Below are positions 52,438-60,576 of a stretch of DNA of 64,000 nucleotides, one piece after another (position 1 is the first letter of the stretch; each line of letters starts with the position of its first letter). A model generated the notes under the pieces. That model had not been told where the DNA came from, did not search any database, and saw only the letters and a program-made list of their open reading frames with translations. The stretch comes from JABMOV01 sp964654545. Lineage in GTDB: Bacteria; Fidelibacterota; Marinisomatia; Marinisomatales; JABMOV01. The translations under genes and the position numbers were made by a program. Where the stretch lies: positions 37,934 through 101,933 of the forward strand of contig CAZZIU010000009.1 of assembly GCA_964654545.1 (NCBI GenBank), in the 5' to 3' direction.

Positions 52438-53080
52438 GCTAATTGTTTTCGATTTGGACGGTACATTGTTAGACACAATCAGCGGTATTGAATCGGCAGT
52501 GAATAGGGTATTAAGGAATTATGGTTATCAAGAACATTCACAATCATTTTACAAATCTGTTGTGGGTTCCGGTATGAAATCTTTGGTCCATGAATCATTC
52601 CCAAAAAGCTCACCACATCCAATTGATGGTGTTGTTGAGGAGGTAAAGAAGGAATACCTTCATACCTGGAAACCAGGCACAACTGTATATAATGGAATAT
52701 CAGAAGTACTTGACTGGATACAGGATTCCAAAATTCCCATGGCTATATTGAGTAATAAACCAACAGAGTACGTGCTTGAAGCTGTCCAGGCATTTTTGAA
52801 TAATTGGACATTTTACCCTATTTTTGGTGAGAGTGAAAAATTCAGTAAAAAACCTGATCCAGCAGGACTTAAACATATAGTGTATCGCCATAAATTGGAG
52901 ATTCAGAATATGCTAATGGTAGGAGATTCTGCCATCGACATAAATACCGCTCACTCACTGGGCTGTCATTCTGCTGGCGCTTTGTGGGGATTCAAGAGTA
53001 AATATGAATTATCATCTGCTGGCGCGAATCATTTACTAGAAAAACCTGAGGATTTGATTGATCTCGTAAACCAATTATGA
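52430..53080 (+). CDS. HAD-family phosphatase, phosphoglycolate phosphatase-like
   Basis: 216 residues. Motif I is 'VFDLDGTLLDT' (nucleophile D8, acid D10), motif II lies in 'MAILSNKP', motif III Lys in 'KKPDPAGL', and motif IV in 'MVGDSAIDINTA'. An alpha-helical cap sits between I and II, the Gph/PGP arrangement. Start and stop overlap both neighbours (eight bases with the BtpA-like gene, four with the radical SAM gene). This suggests a specialised substrate in their shared pathway rather than a housekeeping phosphoglycolate phosphatase. Confidence 0.87.
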   Translation: MIKLIVFDLDGTLLDTISGIESAVNRVLRNYGYQEHSQSFYKSVVGSGMKSLVHESFPKSSPHPIDGVVEEVKKEYLHTWKPGTTVYNGISEVLDWIQDSKIPMAILSNKPTEYVLEAVQAFLNNWTFYPIFGESEKFSKKPDPAGLKHIVYRHKLEIQNMLMVGDSAIDINTAHSLGCHSAGALWGFKSKYELSSAGANHLLEKPEDLIDLVNQL

Positions 53081-54282
53081 AGCACAACGTTTTACATAAA
53101 GCGCAACAATTTACCTTCACTACCGATGACAATACCACCGTAGCATTTACGATAAAGCAGCATGCTTTTAATATCTTTGTCAACCCAGGCGAAAACCTTT
53201 GGACGTTTGATTTGGAAGGGCGGTTAATGGGAATGTTTGTAAATGGAAAAAGTATAAGACGTACTTTAGACAACACCTATTTTTTAAAAACACGTGAATT
53301 GGTTGGGTTGGATGTATTTCGTGGTGTGGAAAAATTGGATGCTGAGTCAATTAAGAATGATTATCGATTGGGATTGGTCTACTTGGATCAATTTGCTAAT
53401 GAACTCCCAGATAATCTGTTACCATTGGTGGAAAAAATAAAACAATGGAACTCCCAGTCACTGGATCGACAATCAAACCTTTTTAATGATGTGTATAAGC
53501 CAATATCCATCTTACCACCAGATCAGTATTTAGCGCTCGTCATTCAGATTACGGAGGGGTGTAGCTATAATAAATGTACTTTCTGCAATTTTTACCGCGA
53601 CAGAAGATTTAAAATTAAATCTCTGCCAGCCATTGACGAACATTTACTTGCGGTCAAACAATTTATAGGTGAAGGAATATATGTAAGAAGATCGATTTTT
53701 CTTGGTGATGCAAATGCGCTGGTCATTCCACAACCTCTATTACTAAAAACGTTCCACAGGATAAAAAATGTATTTCCTCAAATTGAAAATTTTTACTCTT
53801 TCATTGATGTCTATACAGGGATTATAAAATCCAGTACCGATTATGCTCAACTGGCCGATTTAGGATTAAAAAGGGTATATCTGGGGATAGAATCTGGAAG
53901 TGGGGAATTACTCCAGTTATTGAATAAACCAAGAATTGATTCCAATCTCCACAAGCTAATTTGTGATTTAAAAAAAGGGCGCGTGAATGTAGGACTAATT
54001 TTTCTGGCAGGAATTGGTGGTGAAAAATTTGCGGACAAACACGTAGAAGAATCATTAAAACTTATCTCCCAACTGCCACTTAATTCTGGAGATATTATCT
54101 ATATATCAGAATATTTGGACACGAATACGGAATATGGGAAAGTAATGGATTCGCTTGGTATCAAACCATTAGATAGAATAGAAATCCGCAAACAGGCAAA
54201 TGCGTTTAGAAAAAGACTTAAAAAGCAATTACCTCAGAGTGTAAAAATTTCAGTATACGATATTCAGCAATTCTTCTACTGA
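53077..54282 (+). CDS. Radical SAM protein with CX4CX2C cluster motif
   Basis: 401 residues. The cluster cysteines are C162, C167 and C170 in 'EGCSYNKCTFCNF', spacing CX4CX2C instead of CX3CX2C, as in a minor radical SAM group. The core barrel continues with 'FLGDANALVIP', 'SFIDVYTG', 'RVYLGIESGSGELLQLLNKP' (in part) and 'GLIFLAGIGG'. The first 150 residues are a domain I do not recognise, with no cysteines and a beta-rich beginning. No SPASM or B12 domain is seen. It ends a three-gene coupled operon and converges with the lipoprotein gene on the other strand, overlapping by seven bases. Confidence 0.85.
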   Translation: MKHNVLHKAQQFTFTTDDNTTVAFTIKQHAFNIFVNPGENLWTFDLEGRLMGMFVNGKSIRRTLDNTYFLKTRELVGLDVFRGVEKLDAESIKNDYRLGLVYLDQFANELPDNLLPLVEKIKQWNSQSLDRQSNLFNDVYKPISILPPDQYLALVIQITEGCSYNKCTFCNFYRDRRFKIKSLPAIDEHLLAVKQFIGEGIYVRRSIFLGDANALVIPQPLLLKTFHRIKNVFPQIENFYSFIDVYTGIIKSSTDYAQLADLGLKRVYLGIESGSGELLQLLNKPRIDSNLHKLICDLKKGRVNVGLIFLAGIGGEKFADKHVEESLKLISQLPLNSGDIIYISEYLDTNTEYGKVMDSLGIKPLDRIEIRKQANAFRKRLKKQLPQSVKISVYDIQQFFY

Positions 54283-55043
54283 ACGTAACCCACATACTCC
54301 CGAACTACCCATGTTACGGACCAATTATGCCCCAGACGATGCCCGTCCATGGTTTCCGGGAGGTCAAATACCATAATTTTATCGGAAGAAATCTCCTGAG
54401 GGTTCACCGACAGTTTTTTAAATGCTCCATCGAGATGATGCTGTGTCCGCCACTGGTAAAAATGTATGTTTGATTCCCATAAATCAAGGTGATATTTATA
54501 TTGGATATCGGATATTCCACAGGTATCAGTCAAGGATGGATAACCGGCCAAAGGAGATGCGATAGCATGTGCTTCAATTTCAATGTTTGCATGGAGGTAC
54601 TGTATTGAATTTGCTAGAATGATACCACCATAGCTATGTGAAAAAATCAGAGTAATGTCTGACTCAGGAATTGAATTGATTAATAAGTCGATGTTGCGGG
54701 CCAGATCCATCGATGTTGAATCAATACACTGATCCCAGTCATAGCGATAGAAATACAGGGTTTTATATTGATGGACCAGTTTAGATATGGCTTCAATCCA
54801 TTCATAACCCTTAGATTGATATCCATGGACTGTAATAACCAGGGTATCCAATGGTGAGTCAACCGAATCGTTAAGGATTCTGGTAAATCCGAAATCATTG
54901 TTTATTAGAATCTGACCGCTTTTTTTCACATCATTTGGTGCAAGCAGTGCGGGAAGATATACATCCTGAATTGATAGTTGTCCAGTAGCACAACCAACAA
55001 AAATCAATAGAATTAGGTAAAATAAATACTGTCGATAATTCAA
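54276..55043 (-). CDS. Alpha/beta-hydrolase-fold lipoprotein
   Basis: 255 residues with a lipoprotein signal ending 'IFVGCATG'. The hydrolase fold shows an oxyanion region 'LVITVHGYQSKG' and a nucleophile elbow 'FSHSYGGIIL' (G-H-S-x-G replaced by S-H-S-Y-G). A candidate acid lies near the middle, and a His in 'DGHRLGHNW' near the end. It could be an esterase or lipase acting on the envelope. Its start overlaps the metallopeptidase stop by four bases (ATGA), so the two are made from one transcript. Confidence 0.72.
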   Translation of the reverse strand: MNYRQYLFYLILLIFVGCATGQLSIQDVYLPALLAPNDVKKSGQILINNDFGFTRILNDSVDSPLDTLVITVHGYQSKGYEWIEAISKLVHQYKTLYFYRYDWDQCIDSTSMDLARNIDLLINSIPESDITLIFSHSYGGIILANSIQYLHANIEIEAHAIASPLAGYPSLTDTCGISDIQYKYHLDLWESNIHFYQWRTQHHLDGAFKKLSVNPQEISSDKIMVFDLPETMDGHRLGHNWSVTWVVREYVGYVQ

Positions 55044-57790
55044 TGGTTATAGAGAATGGCCTGAACGAGGTATATTACGTCGACTATATTTAATTGTCCA
55101 TCTCCATTTATATCACCCACGTAAATTTGAATCCCATTCGGGCCTGATTCACTAAGGATGGCATCTGTCATGGCTAAGATATCAAAAATATCCAATTCTG
55201 CAGTGAAATCCATATCACCCGGATCGACATCTAACGATAATCCGCTGCGAATTACCAGATCATCCACTGCTGCCTCAACCAAGGAGCCATCACCCAGGTC
55301 TTCTGCAATGAACCGAAATTGAATAGTGCTATTTGGTTCCACAGCCTGATCCACCAGAAACTGTTTATATACCCAGGCTGATTCTGATAGGTTTGTTTCT
55401 TCTAAATTGACCCAATCACTGCCATTGTTGGATATCTGAACCAACCAGATATCCTGCTCCGGACTGTCACCAGCATTATTCGTATACCAGCGCCAATAGG
55501 ATAAGATGGGCTGTACAATACCTGATAAATCAAACAAAGGGGATACCAATGTTGTGTTTCCTCCATCGACGTCATTGTCACCAGCATTCGAGCCATCGAA
55601 TTCTGCGTTTCCCGTTACAAAACAGATTTCTCCTTCAATTGTATGATCATCTTCAGGCTGGACTTGTAGACCACCACTTTCCGTACCGATTGGGTCAACC
55701 TGCTCCCAGATACCAGTTGTTGCCTGATCTGAATCAATGCCCAGTGTCCAACCGGAGTCAATTTCGCCATCATCTTCGGCGATAACTGGAAATGATTCAA
55801 TATTTCCAATTAAGAAGAAATACTGCTGGTTTGGCGCGGTTTCAGGTACGACCATGTCATTGCCCACAGCATCACTGGCGTTAATGTAATACCTTACAAT
55901 GGTGCCTGGAGCCTGAGCCGGGATATAGGCCTGAAAGACATCTGAATTACCATCTTGGTTCATATCTACAGAAATTGTTGTGCCCAAAATTGTGTAATGG
56001 AGTTGGGCAGTAGTAATGTCCCCGTGTATGGAGCTGATATATGCTTCCACCAGAATTGGGTCAGGAGCAGTATCCATATTTAGAATAGGTGTGTGCGCTA
56101 TGCCGTATTCGGGGATAGATGCATATACATTGTGTTGGGCAAAGCCATCCGTAATTTCTGAAAAATGGGGAGTTCCATTTAATAGAGTACCATCATCATC
56201 ATCCACAAATAATAATTCGTCAAGTAACTCCGGTATCGTATAAGGTCTTCCAAACATTGACCAGCGAAACAATGTATCCGAGTGCGCTACAGCTGCTGCT
56301 GAATCAGTATAAGAGGTCACTAGATTTTTCCGCATTTGCCACAGACATCCCATGGAAATTTCACCTAGACAATGTACCTCTCCGCCGCATTCTGTACCAG
56401 GATACTGTCGGTTGTTTTCACCATCTCGTAAACATACTCCAGGAGTGCCGTAAAAAGCATCCCCTAAACAAGCAGTATTGAGAATACTCATGGAAGTATA
56501 ATCACTGAATCCTTCGCCCATACCACTGGCATAGGGTGAGGAAAATGGATCGTATGCAAATTGTGTAAGTCCATGCTGGTATTCATGATAAATTACATCC
56601 GCCATTTCACCGGTATCACTGCATCCGCCTCCAGAAGAAAACATATTTATTCCCGTTCCGTCCCAATATGCGTTACACGGCCAGTAGGGGTCTTCGCTTC
56701 CAATATTTACAGCCGCCGGCATTACATAATCAGCTCCGGTAAAACTATTATCTAAACTTGTGATCCAATCATGCACGAAATTAGCATGGTAATATGTATC
56801 TCTTTCAGATGGTAGAGAATTGAATTCATCGAATAAAAAATCTACTGTATCTCCAGGCGTGGCCATAACGGTTATGACTGCATCCGTTGTATTTCTCGCA
56901 TCTATGTCTAAATAGGTACCATAAAACTCAACGGTAACATCGTGGTCTGTGTCACCGGCTTCAATTGCATAATAGCCATTTTCATCTGTATATGTTTCGC
57001 CGATATCACTTACGAGCACGCGTAAATCTTCTAAAGGTCTTTCTGTAGAAGTACCGTAAGGCAAATCTTTAACCATCGCAGTGACTCGTCCGGTTATTTC
57101 AATATCCTCAGCGCGATCAATCAGCGAAAACATTTCTCCCGAGTGTGCATCAATCCAAACTTCATAAAAACTTATTCCACGCTTATGAACAAATGGGTCT
57201 CTGTGATGAATTTGAATCTTTGATAACCATCCGAGGCGATAAGTGAAATCTTCATCATTATCAGCATAAATATATAACATCGGTGGTACGACAACCACGT
57301 CATTTTGTTGTTCAGAATAATCGGTCTCAAGTTTTGCCAGGTCCAGTGCAATACTTGCTGGGATTGTTGGATTTGTATCCACAGCAGGAGAGAGGTAGGA
57401 TTTTATTCTGGAAAAAACGAGCTTATCATTATCACGAAACCGAAAATCAATTTTCGATTGGTAAATTGGGACTTGTCCAACAGTTTGTCTAAATATGATA
57501 TAGGAAAGGTTTCCTTTTTGTTGATGTACTTCCAGTTTTACATCTGAGCCGTCAATGGAGAATAACTCATGATGATCAGACAGAATTTGGAATGCGTTAT
57601 CAAGTGCGGATAATTGGGGTTGTATTCCCAATTGGTTGTTTGGGGAAGGATAAAAAGATTTCAATTTCCCAGAAGCATTTGTCTGATAAACCGCTTCTGG
57701 TCCAAGTATAGATTGGAAATCAGTTCCAGAAATTGTTGGATTGGAAAATAACTGGGAGAGGAGGAAAACGACAATTATCAGGCTTCGCAT
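55040..57790 (-). CDS. Secreted M36-like (fungalysin) metallopeptidase with dockerin-like end
   Basis: 916 residues. A signal peptide is followed by an FTP/PepSY propeptide region (about 60-230) and a carboxypeptidase-regulatory-like insert (about 232-310). The zinc site is HEYQH (402-406) with E426 in 'GMGEGFSDY', nineteen residues later. Beta domains fill 560-840. The C-terminus holds two dockerin-like EF-hands ('GDMDFTAELDIFDIL' and 'GDINGDGQLNIVDV'). Unlike the two surface proteins at the left, it has no 'YPNPFNP' sorting domain, so it may be anchored through the EF-hand domain or released. Confidence 0.87.
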   Translation of the reverse strand: MRSLIIVVFLLSQLFSNPTISGTDFQSILGPEAVYQTNASGKLKSFYPSPNNQLGIQPQLSALDNAFQILSDHHELFSIDGSDVKLEVHQQKGNLSYIIFRQTVGQVPIYQSKIDFRFRDNDKLVFSRIKSYLSPAVDTNPTIPASIALDLAKLETDYSEQQNDVVVVPPMLYIYADNDEDFTYRLGWLSKIQIHHRDPFVHKRGISFYEVWIDAHSGEMFSLIDRAEDIEITGRVTAMVKDLPYGTSTERPLEDLRVLVSDIGETYTDENGYYAIEAGDTDHDVTVEFYGTYLDIDARNTTDAVITVMATPGDTVDFLFDEFNSLPSERDTYYHANFVHDWITSLDNSFTGADYVMPAAVNIGSEDPYWPCNAYWDGTGINMFSSGGGCSDTGEMADVIYHEYQHGLTQFAYDPFSSPYASGMGEGFSDYTSMSILNTACLGDAFYGTPGVCLRDGENNRQYPGTECGGEVHCLGEISMGCLWQMRKNLVTSYTDSAAAVAHSDTLFRWSMFGRPYTIPELLDELLFVDDDDGTLLNGTPHFSEITDGFAQHNVYASIPEYGIAHTPILNMDTAPDPILVEAYISSIHGDITTAQLHYTILGTTISVDMNQDGNSDVFQAYIPAQAPGTIVRYYINASDAVGNDMVVPETAPNQQYFFLIGNIESFPVIAEDDGEIDSGWTLGIDSDQATTGIWEQVDPIGTESGGLQVQPEDDHTIEGEICFVTGNAEFDGSNAGDNDVDGGNTTLVSPLFDLSGIVQPILSYWRWYTNNAGDSPEQDIWLVQISNNGSDWVNLEETNLSESAWVYKQFLVDQAVEPNSTIQFRFIAEDLGDGSLVEAAVDDLVIRSGLSLDVDPGDMDFTAELDIFDILAMTDAILSESGPNGIQIYVGDINGDGQLNIVDVIYLVQAILYNH

Positions 57791-57896
57791 TACACTACCG
57801 ATTTTATTGATTAATAAAGAGTAAAATATATTGTAACTACAGGTAAAATGATACAGAAAGGAAGGATTACGTTTTAATATATTTATCTGTTAAGAG

Positions 57897-59396
57897 TTAT
57901 TGTAATGCCCATCCTGGCATTACCGATAAGTCAATTCCAAATGCTATTTTAGCTGATAAAAATACAGCTACCGTTATGAGCATAACTCCAATGAAATTTA
58001 ACCACACACCAACCCTGACCATGTCCCTAATCTGAACCTGATTGGTACCGAAAATTATTGCGTTTGGAGGAGTGGCCACCGGTAACATGAATGCAAATGA
58101 GCAAGAGAGTGTCGCTGGCAGCATTAAAAAGAGCGGGTTGATCTGAATTGCCACAGCCAATGATCCAAGTATGGGTAAAAACATTTCAGCAGTGGCAGTA
58201 TTGGATGTGAGCTCTGTTAGGAAAGTAACAAATAGACAAATAGAGATCACAATCAACAATGGAGATAAGGAAGCAACACCAGTAAATTGTTGGCCCAACC
58301 AGACTGCAAGTCCTGATTCTTTAAACCCACTGGCTAATGCAAACCCACCGCCAAATAATAGAATAATATGCCAGGGCAGTTTTGTTGCCGTTTCCCAACT
58401 GATTATCCGTTCTTTACCATTTTTTGATGGAACAATAAATAGCATTAATGCAATGAACATTGCCACTGTGCCGTCATTAATAAATCCAGGTGTTTGAAAG
58501 ACTCTCGACCATCCCGGAACGGAAAATGCTCCAATAGAAATATCCGCCCTTGTTAACCATAAAATCATCAAAGCAATAAAACTATACAGTACAACCCGTT
58601 CTTCAAATGACATTCTACCCAATCCCTTATATTGATTCGAAAATATTTCATTATCTATCTTTGGGTTTTCGGAAAATGGTTTAGATAGTCTACGTAACAC
58701 TATCCACAGGATTAGAATGAATGTGACTGAAATTGGAAAGGCGAATAAAAACCAGGATGCAAAGGAAATTTCAGGAGCGTTGGGAAACAATATTGTCAGG
58801 ATTCGAGCGAAAGAAAGATTTGGTGGGGTTCCTACCAGGGTGGCAATTCCTCCAATAGATGCACTGTATGCAATGCCAAGAAAAATGCCAGTTGAAAATT
58901 TGTGAATGTTTTTTGAATCCAACATTTCTTCCATTCGCATTATTACAGAGAGCGCAATCGGTACCATCATCATGGTGGTTGCCGTATTGGAAATCCACAT
59001 TGATAGAAATGCGGTAGCAATCATAAAACCCAACAAAATATTACCTGGTTTCACCCCGAACCACTTTAAAACCCTCAGGGCAATGCGTTTATGCAAATTC
59101 CATCGTTGCATGGCCAGAGCAACCAAAAAACCGCCCATAAAAAGAAAAATGATATGATTGAAATATATAGGTGATACCTGTTTTCCACTCATAATCCCCA
59201 TGGTGGGAAAAAGTACAACTGGTAATAATGCAGTTACAGCCAGTGGAACAGTCTCCGAAATCCACCATATTGCCATCCAAACAGCAATACCGGCCATTCG
59301 GCTTACTAAGTTATTGGTTGGGTCTAGATCAATAAAAAAATAAAAAAGGAAACAAAACAGGGGGCCAAGAAAAAGCCCTAGTTTTTTGACAGCCAT
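57897..59396 (-). CDS. SLC13/DASS-family anion symporter
   Basis: 499 residues with about 11-12 membrane segments. The two sodium- and substrate-binding hairpins carry the family motif Ser-Asn-Thr, seen as 'WISNTATTMMM' and 'ELTSNTATAEMF'. Members import dicarboxylates, citrate, or sulfate with sodium; the substrate cannot be told from sequence. The N-terminal 'FFIDLDPTNNLVSRMAG' is like bacterial dicarboxylate carriers. It follows the UspA gene by ten bases, so both are one unit on the minus strand. Confidence 0.9.
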   Translation of the reverse strand: MAVKKLGLFLGPLFCFLFYFFIDLDPTNNLVSRMAGIAVWMAIWWISETVPLAVTALLPVVLFPTMGIMSGKQVSPIYFNHIIFLFMGGFLVALAMQRWNLHKRIALRVLKWFGVKPGNILLGFMIATAFLSMWISNTATTMMMVPIALSVIMRMEEMLDSKNIHKFSTGIFLGIAYSASIGGIATLVGTPPNLSFARILTILFPNAPEISFASWFLFAFPISVTFILILWIVLRRLSKPFSENPKIDNEIFSNQYKGLGRMSFEERVVLYSFIALMILWLTRADISIGAFSVPGWSRVFQTPGFINDGTVAMFIALMLFIVPSKNGKERIISWETATKLPWHIILLFGGGFALASGFKESGLAVWLGQQFTGVASLSPLLIVISICLFVTFLTELTSNTATAEMFLPILGSLAVAIQINPLFLMLPATLSCSFAFMLPVATPPNAIIFGTNQVQIRDMVRVGVWLNFIGVMLITVAVFLSAKIAFGIDLSVMPGWALQ

Positions 59397-59406
59397 TATT
59401 CACTAT

Positions 59407-59823
59407 TTATTTGGGCTTTGGAACAACCAGAACAGGACATACTACATTATTGATAATCCCCTCATCAACGGAATCAAAAAATTTCTCTTTAAAGGAACTC
59501 ATTTTTCTGTGACCAAGTATTATCAAATCATAATTCTTGGAATAGTTGGACAAAACCCTGTGCACATATTCTGCTTGATCAAGAATGATTTCCACCTCTT
59601 TAGCTGAGAAACCATATTCTTCGATTTGATTTTTAATATCAATCTCGGTAAAACGATGGCCAAAAGAGTCCATCATCATGGACATTTCACCAGCATGGGG
59701 TCGATTGATATGGATTACTGTTAATTTCGCATTAAAGGATTGTCTTATTTTGTATGCTTCTTCTAAAACCAATTTTTCATTACCATCACCAGATAATGCA
59801 ACCAATATGGACTGGTAGGACAT
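59407..59823 (-). CDS. UspA-family universal stress protein
   Basis: 138 residues from ATG 59823 ('MSYQSILVALSGDG'); a TTG 15 bases upstream would add five residues. The Rossmann-like UspA fold has 'AKLTVIHIN' and 'YDLIILGHRKMS'. The ATP-binding signature G-x2-G-x9-G-S/T is not intact after 'LGHRKMSSF', so ATP binding is doubtful. It precedes the SLC13 gene, a frequent pairing of a small UspA subunit with a transporter. Confidence 0.87.
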   Translation of the reverse strand: MSYQSILVALSGDGNEKLVLEEAYKIRQSFNAKLTVIHINRPHAGEMSMMMDSFGHRFTEIDIKNQIEEYGFSAKEVEIILDQAEYVHRVLSNYSKNYDLIILGHRKMSSFKEKFFDSVDEGIINNVVCPVLVVPKPK

Positions 59824-59877
59824 GGATTCTCCTTGCAATATGTTTAAAAGAATTTAGTACATATACACAATGTGACC

Positions 59878-60570
59878 CTAAGCGAAATGACAAAGATTTG
59901 GAAGAGCGCTTGATGCGGAGTCGCAAATAAAACAGTCATACCTGTTTGTAACCGTAGTTTCTTCCAAATTGATATCGATACAATACGCATTTCCAAACGC
60001 ATATGATGGCAATCCTGCTGCTGGCCACACCACGGCGGAAGTACCGACAGATATAAACAAATCGCAATTGCGTATTATACGCTCAGCCTTACTAAAAATG
60101 TCTGTATCCAACGGATCCTCAAACCAGGTGATATCAGGTCTGTACCAGGAATCACAACGGCACTTGATTTTTTTATAGCGTTTGTTCAGATCATCAATCT
60201 TAGTCCCGCAGGAGGGGCAGCGTAATCGCCATAAACTCCCATGTAATTCGATAACATTTTGTGAGCCGGCTTTTTGATGTAGTCCATCAATATTTTGCGT
60301 AATAACATGCACGGATTTTTCATGTTCAAGATTCACAATAGCACCATGACCTGCGTTGGGCAGACAATCATAAACCAAGCTTCGTCGATAGTTGTGGAAC
60401 TGGAGAACACTTTCCGGATCTCTAATAAATGCTCGTTGGGAGGCTACTGATTGCCAATCATAGGTATCCCAGATACCGCCTTTACCACGATAAGTTGGGA
60501 CGCCACTTTCAGCTGACATTCCAGCCCCTGTAAAAAATACAATCTTATTGAATTTAGTAATATCAAACAC
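59878..60570 (-). CDS. cobB: Sirtuin NAD-dependent protein deacylase
   Basis: 230 residues starting at GTG 60570, six bases after the kinase stop. NAD-binding 'FFTGAGMSAESGVPTYRG' and 'TQNIDGLH', catalytic H110 and zinc cysteines C118, C121, C137 and C139 are all present. In the class III acyl-pocket motif YxxR of CobB and SIRT5, the Tyr position appears as H59 while R62 is kept, so substrate preference (acetyl versus succinyl) is open. It removes acyl groups from lysines. It is co-transcribed behind a histidine kinase. Confidence 0.93.
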   Translation of the reverse strand: MFDITKFNKIVFFTGAGMSAESGVPTYRGKGGIWDTYDWQSVASQRAFIRDPESVLQFHNYRRSLVYDCLPNAGHGAIVNLEHEKSVHVITQNIDGLHQKAGSQNVIELHGSLWRLRCPSCGTKIDDLNKRYKKIKCRCDSWYRPDITWFEDPLDTDIFSKAERIIRNCDLFISVGTSAVVWPAAGLPSYAFGNAYCIDINLEETTVTNRYDCFICDSASSALPNLCHFA

Positions 60571-60576
60571 GGAAGA

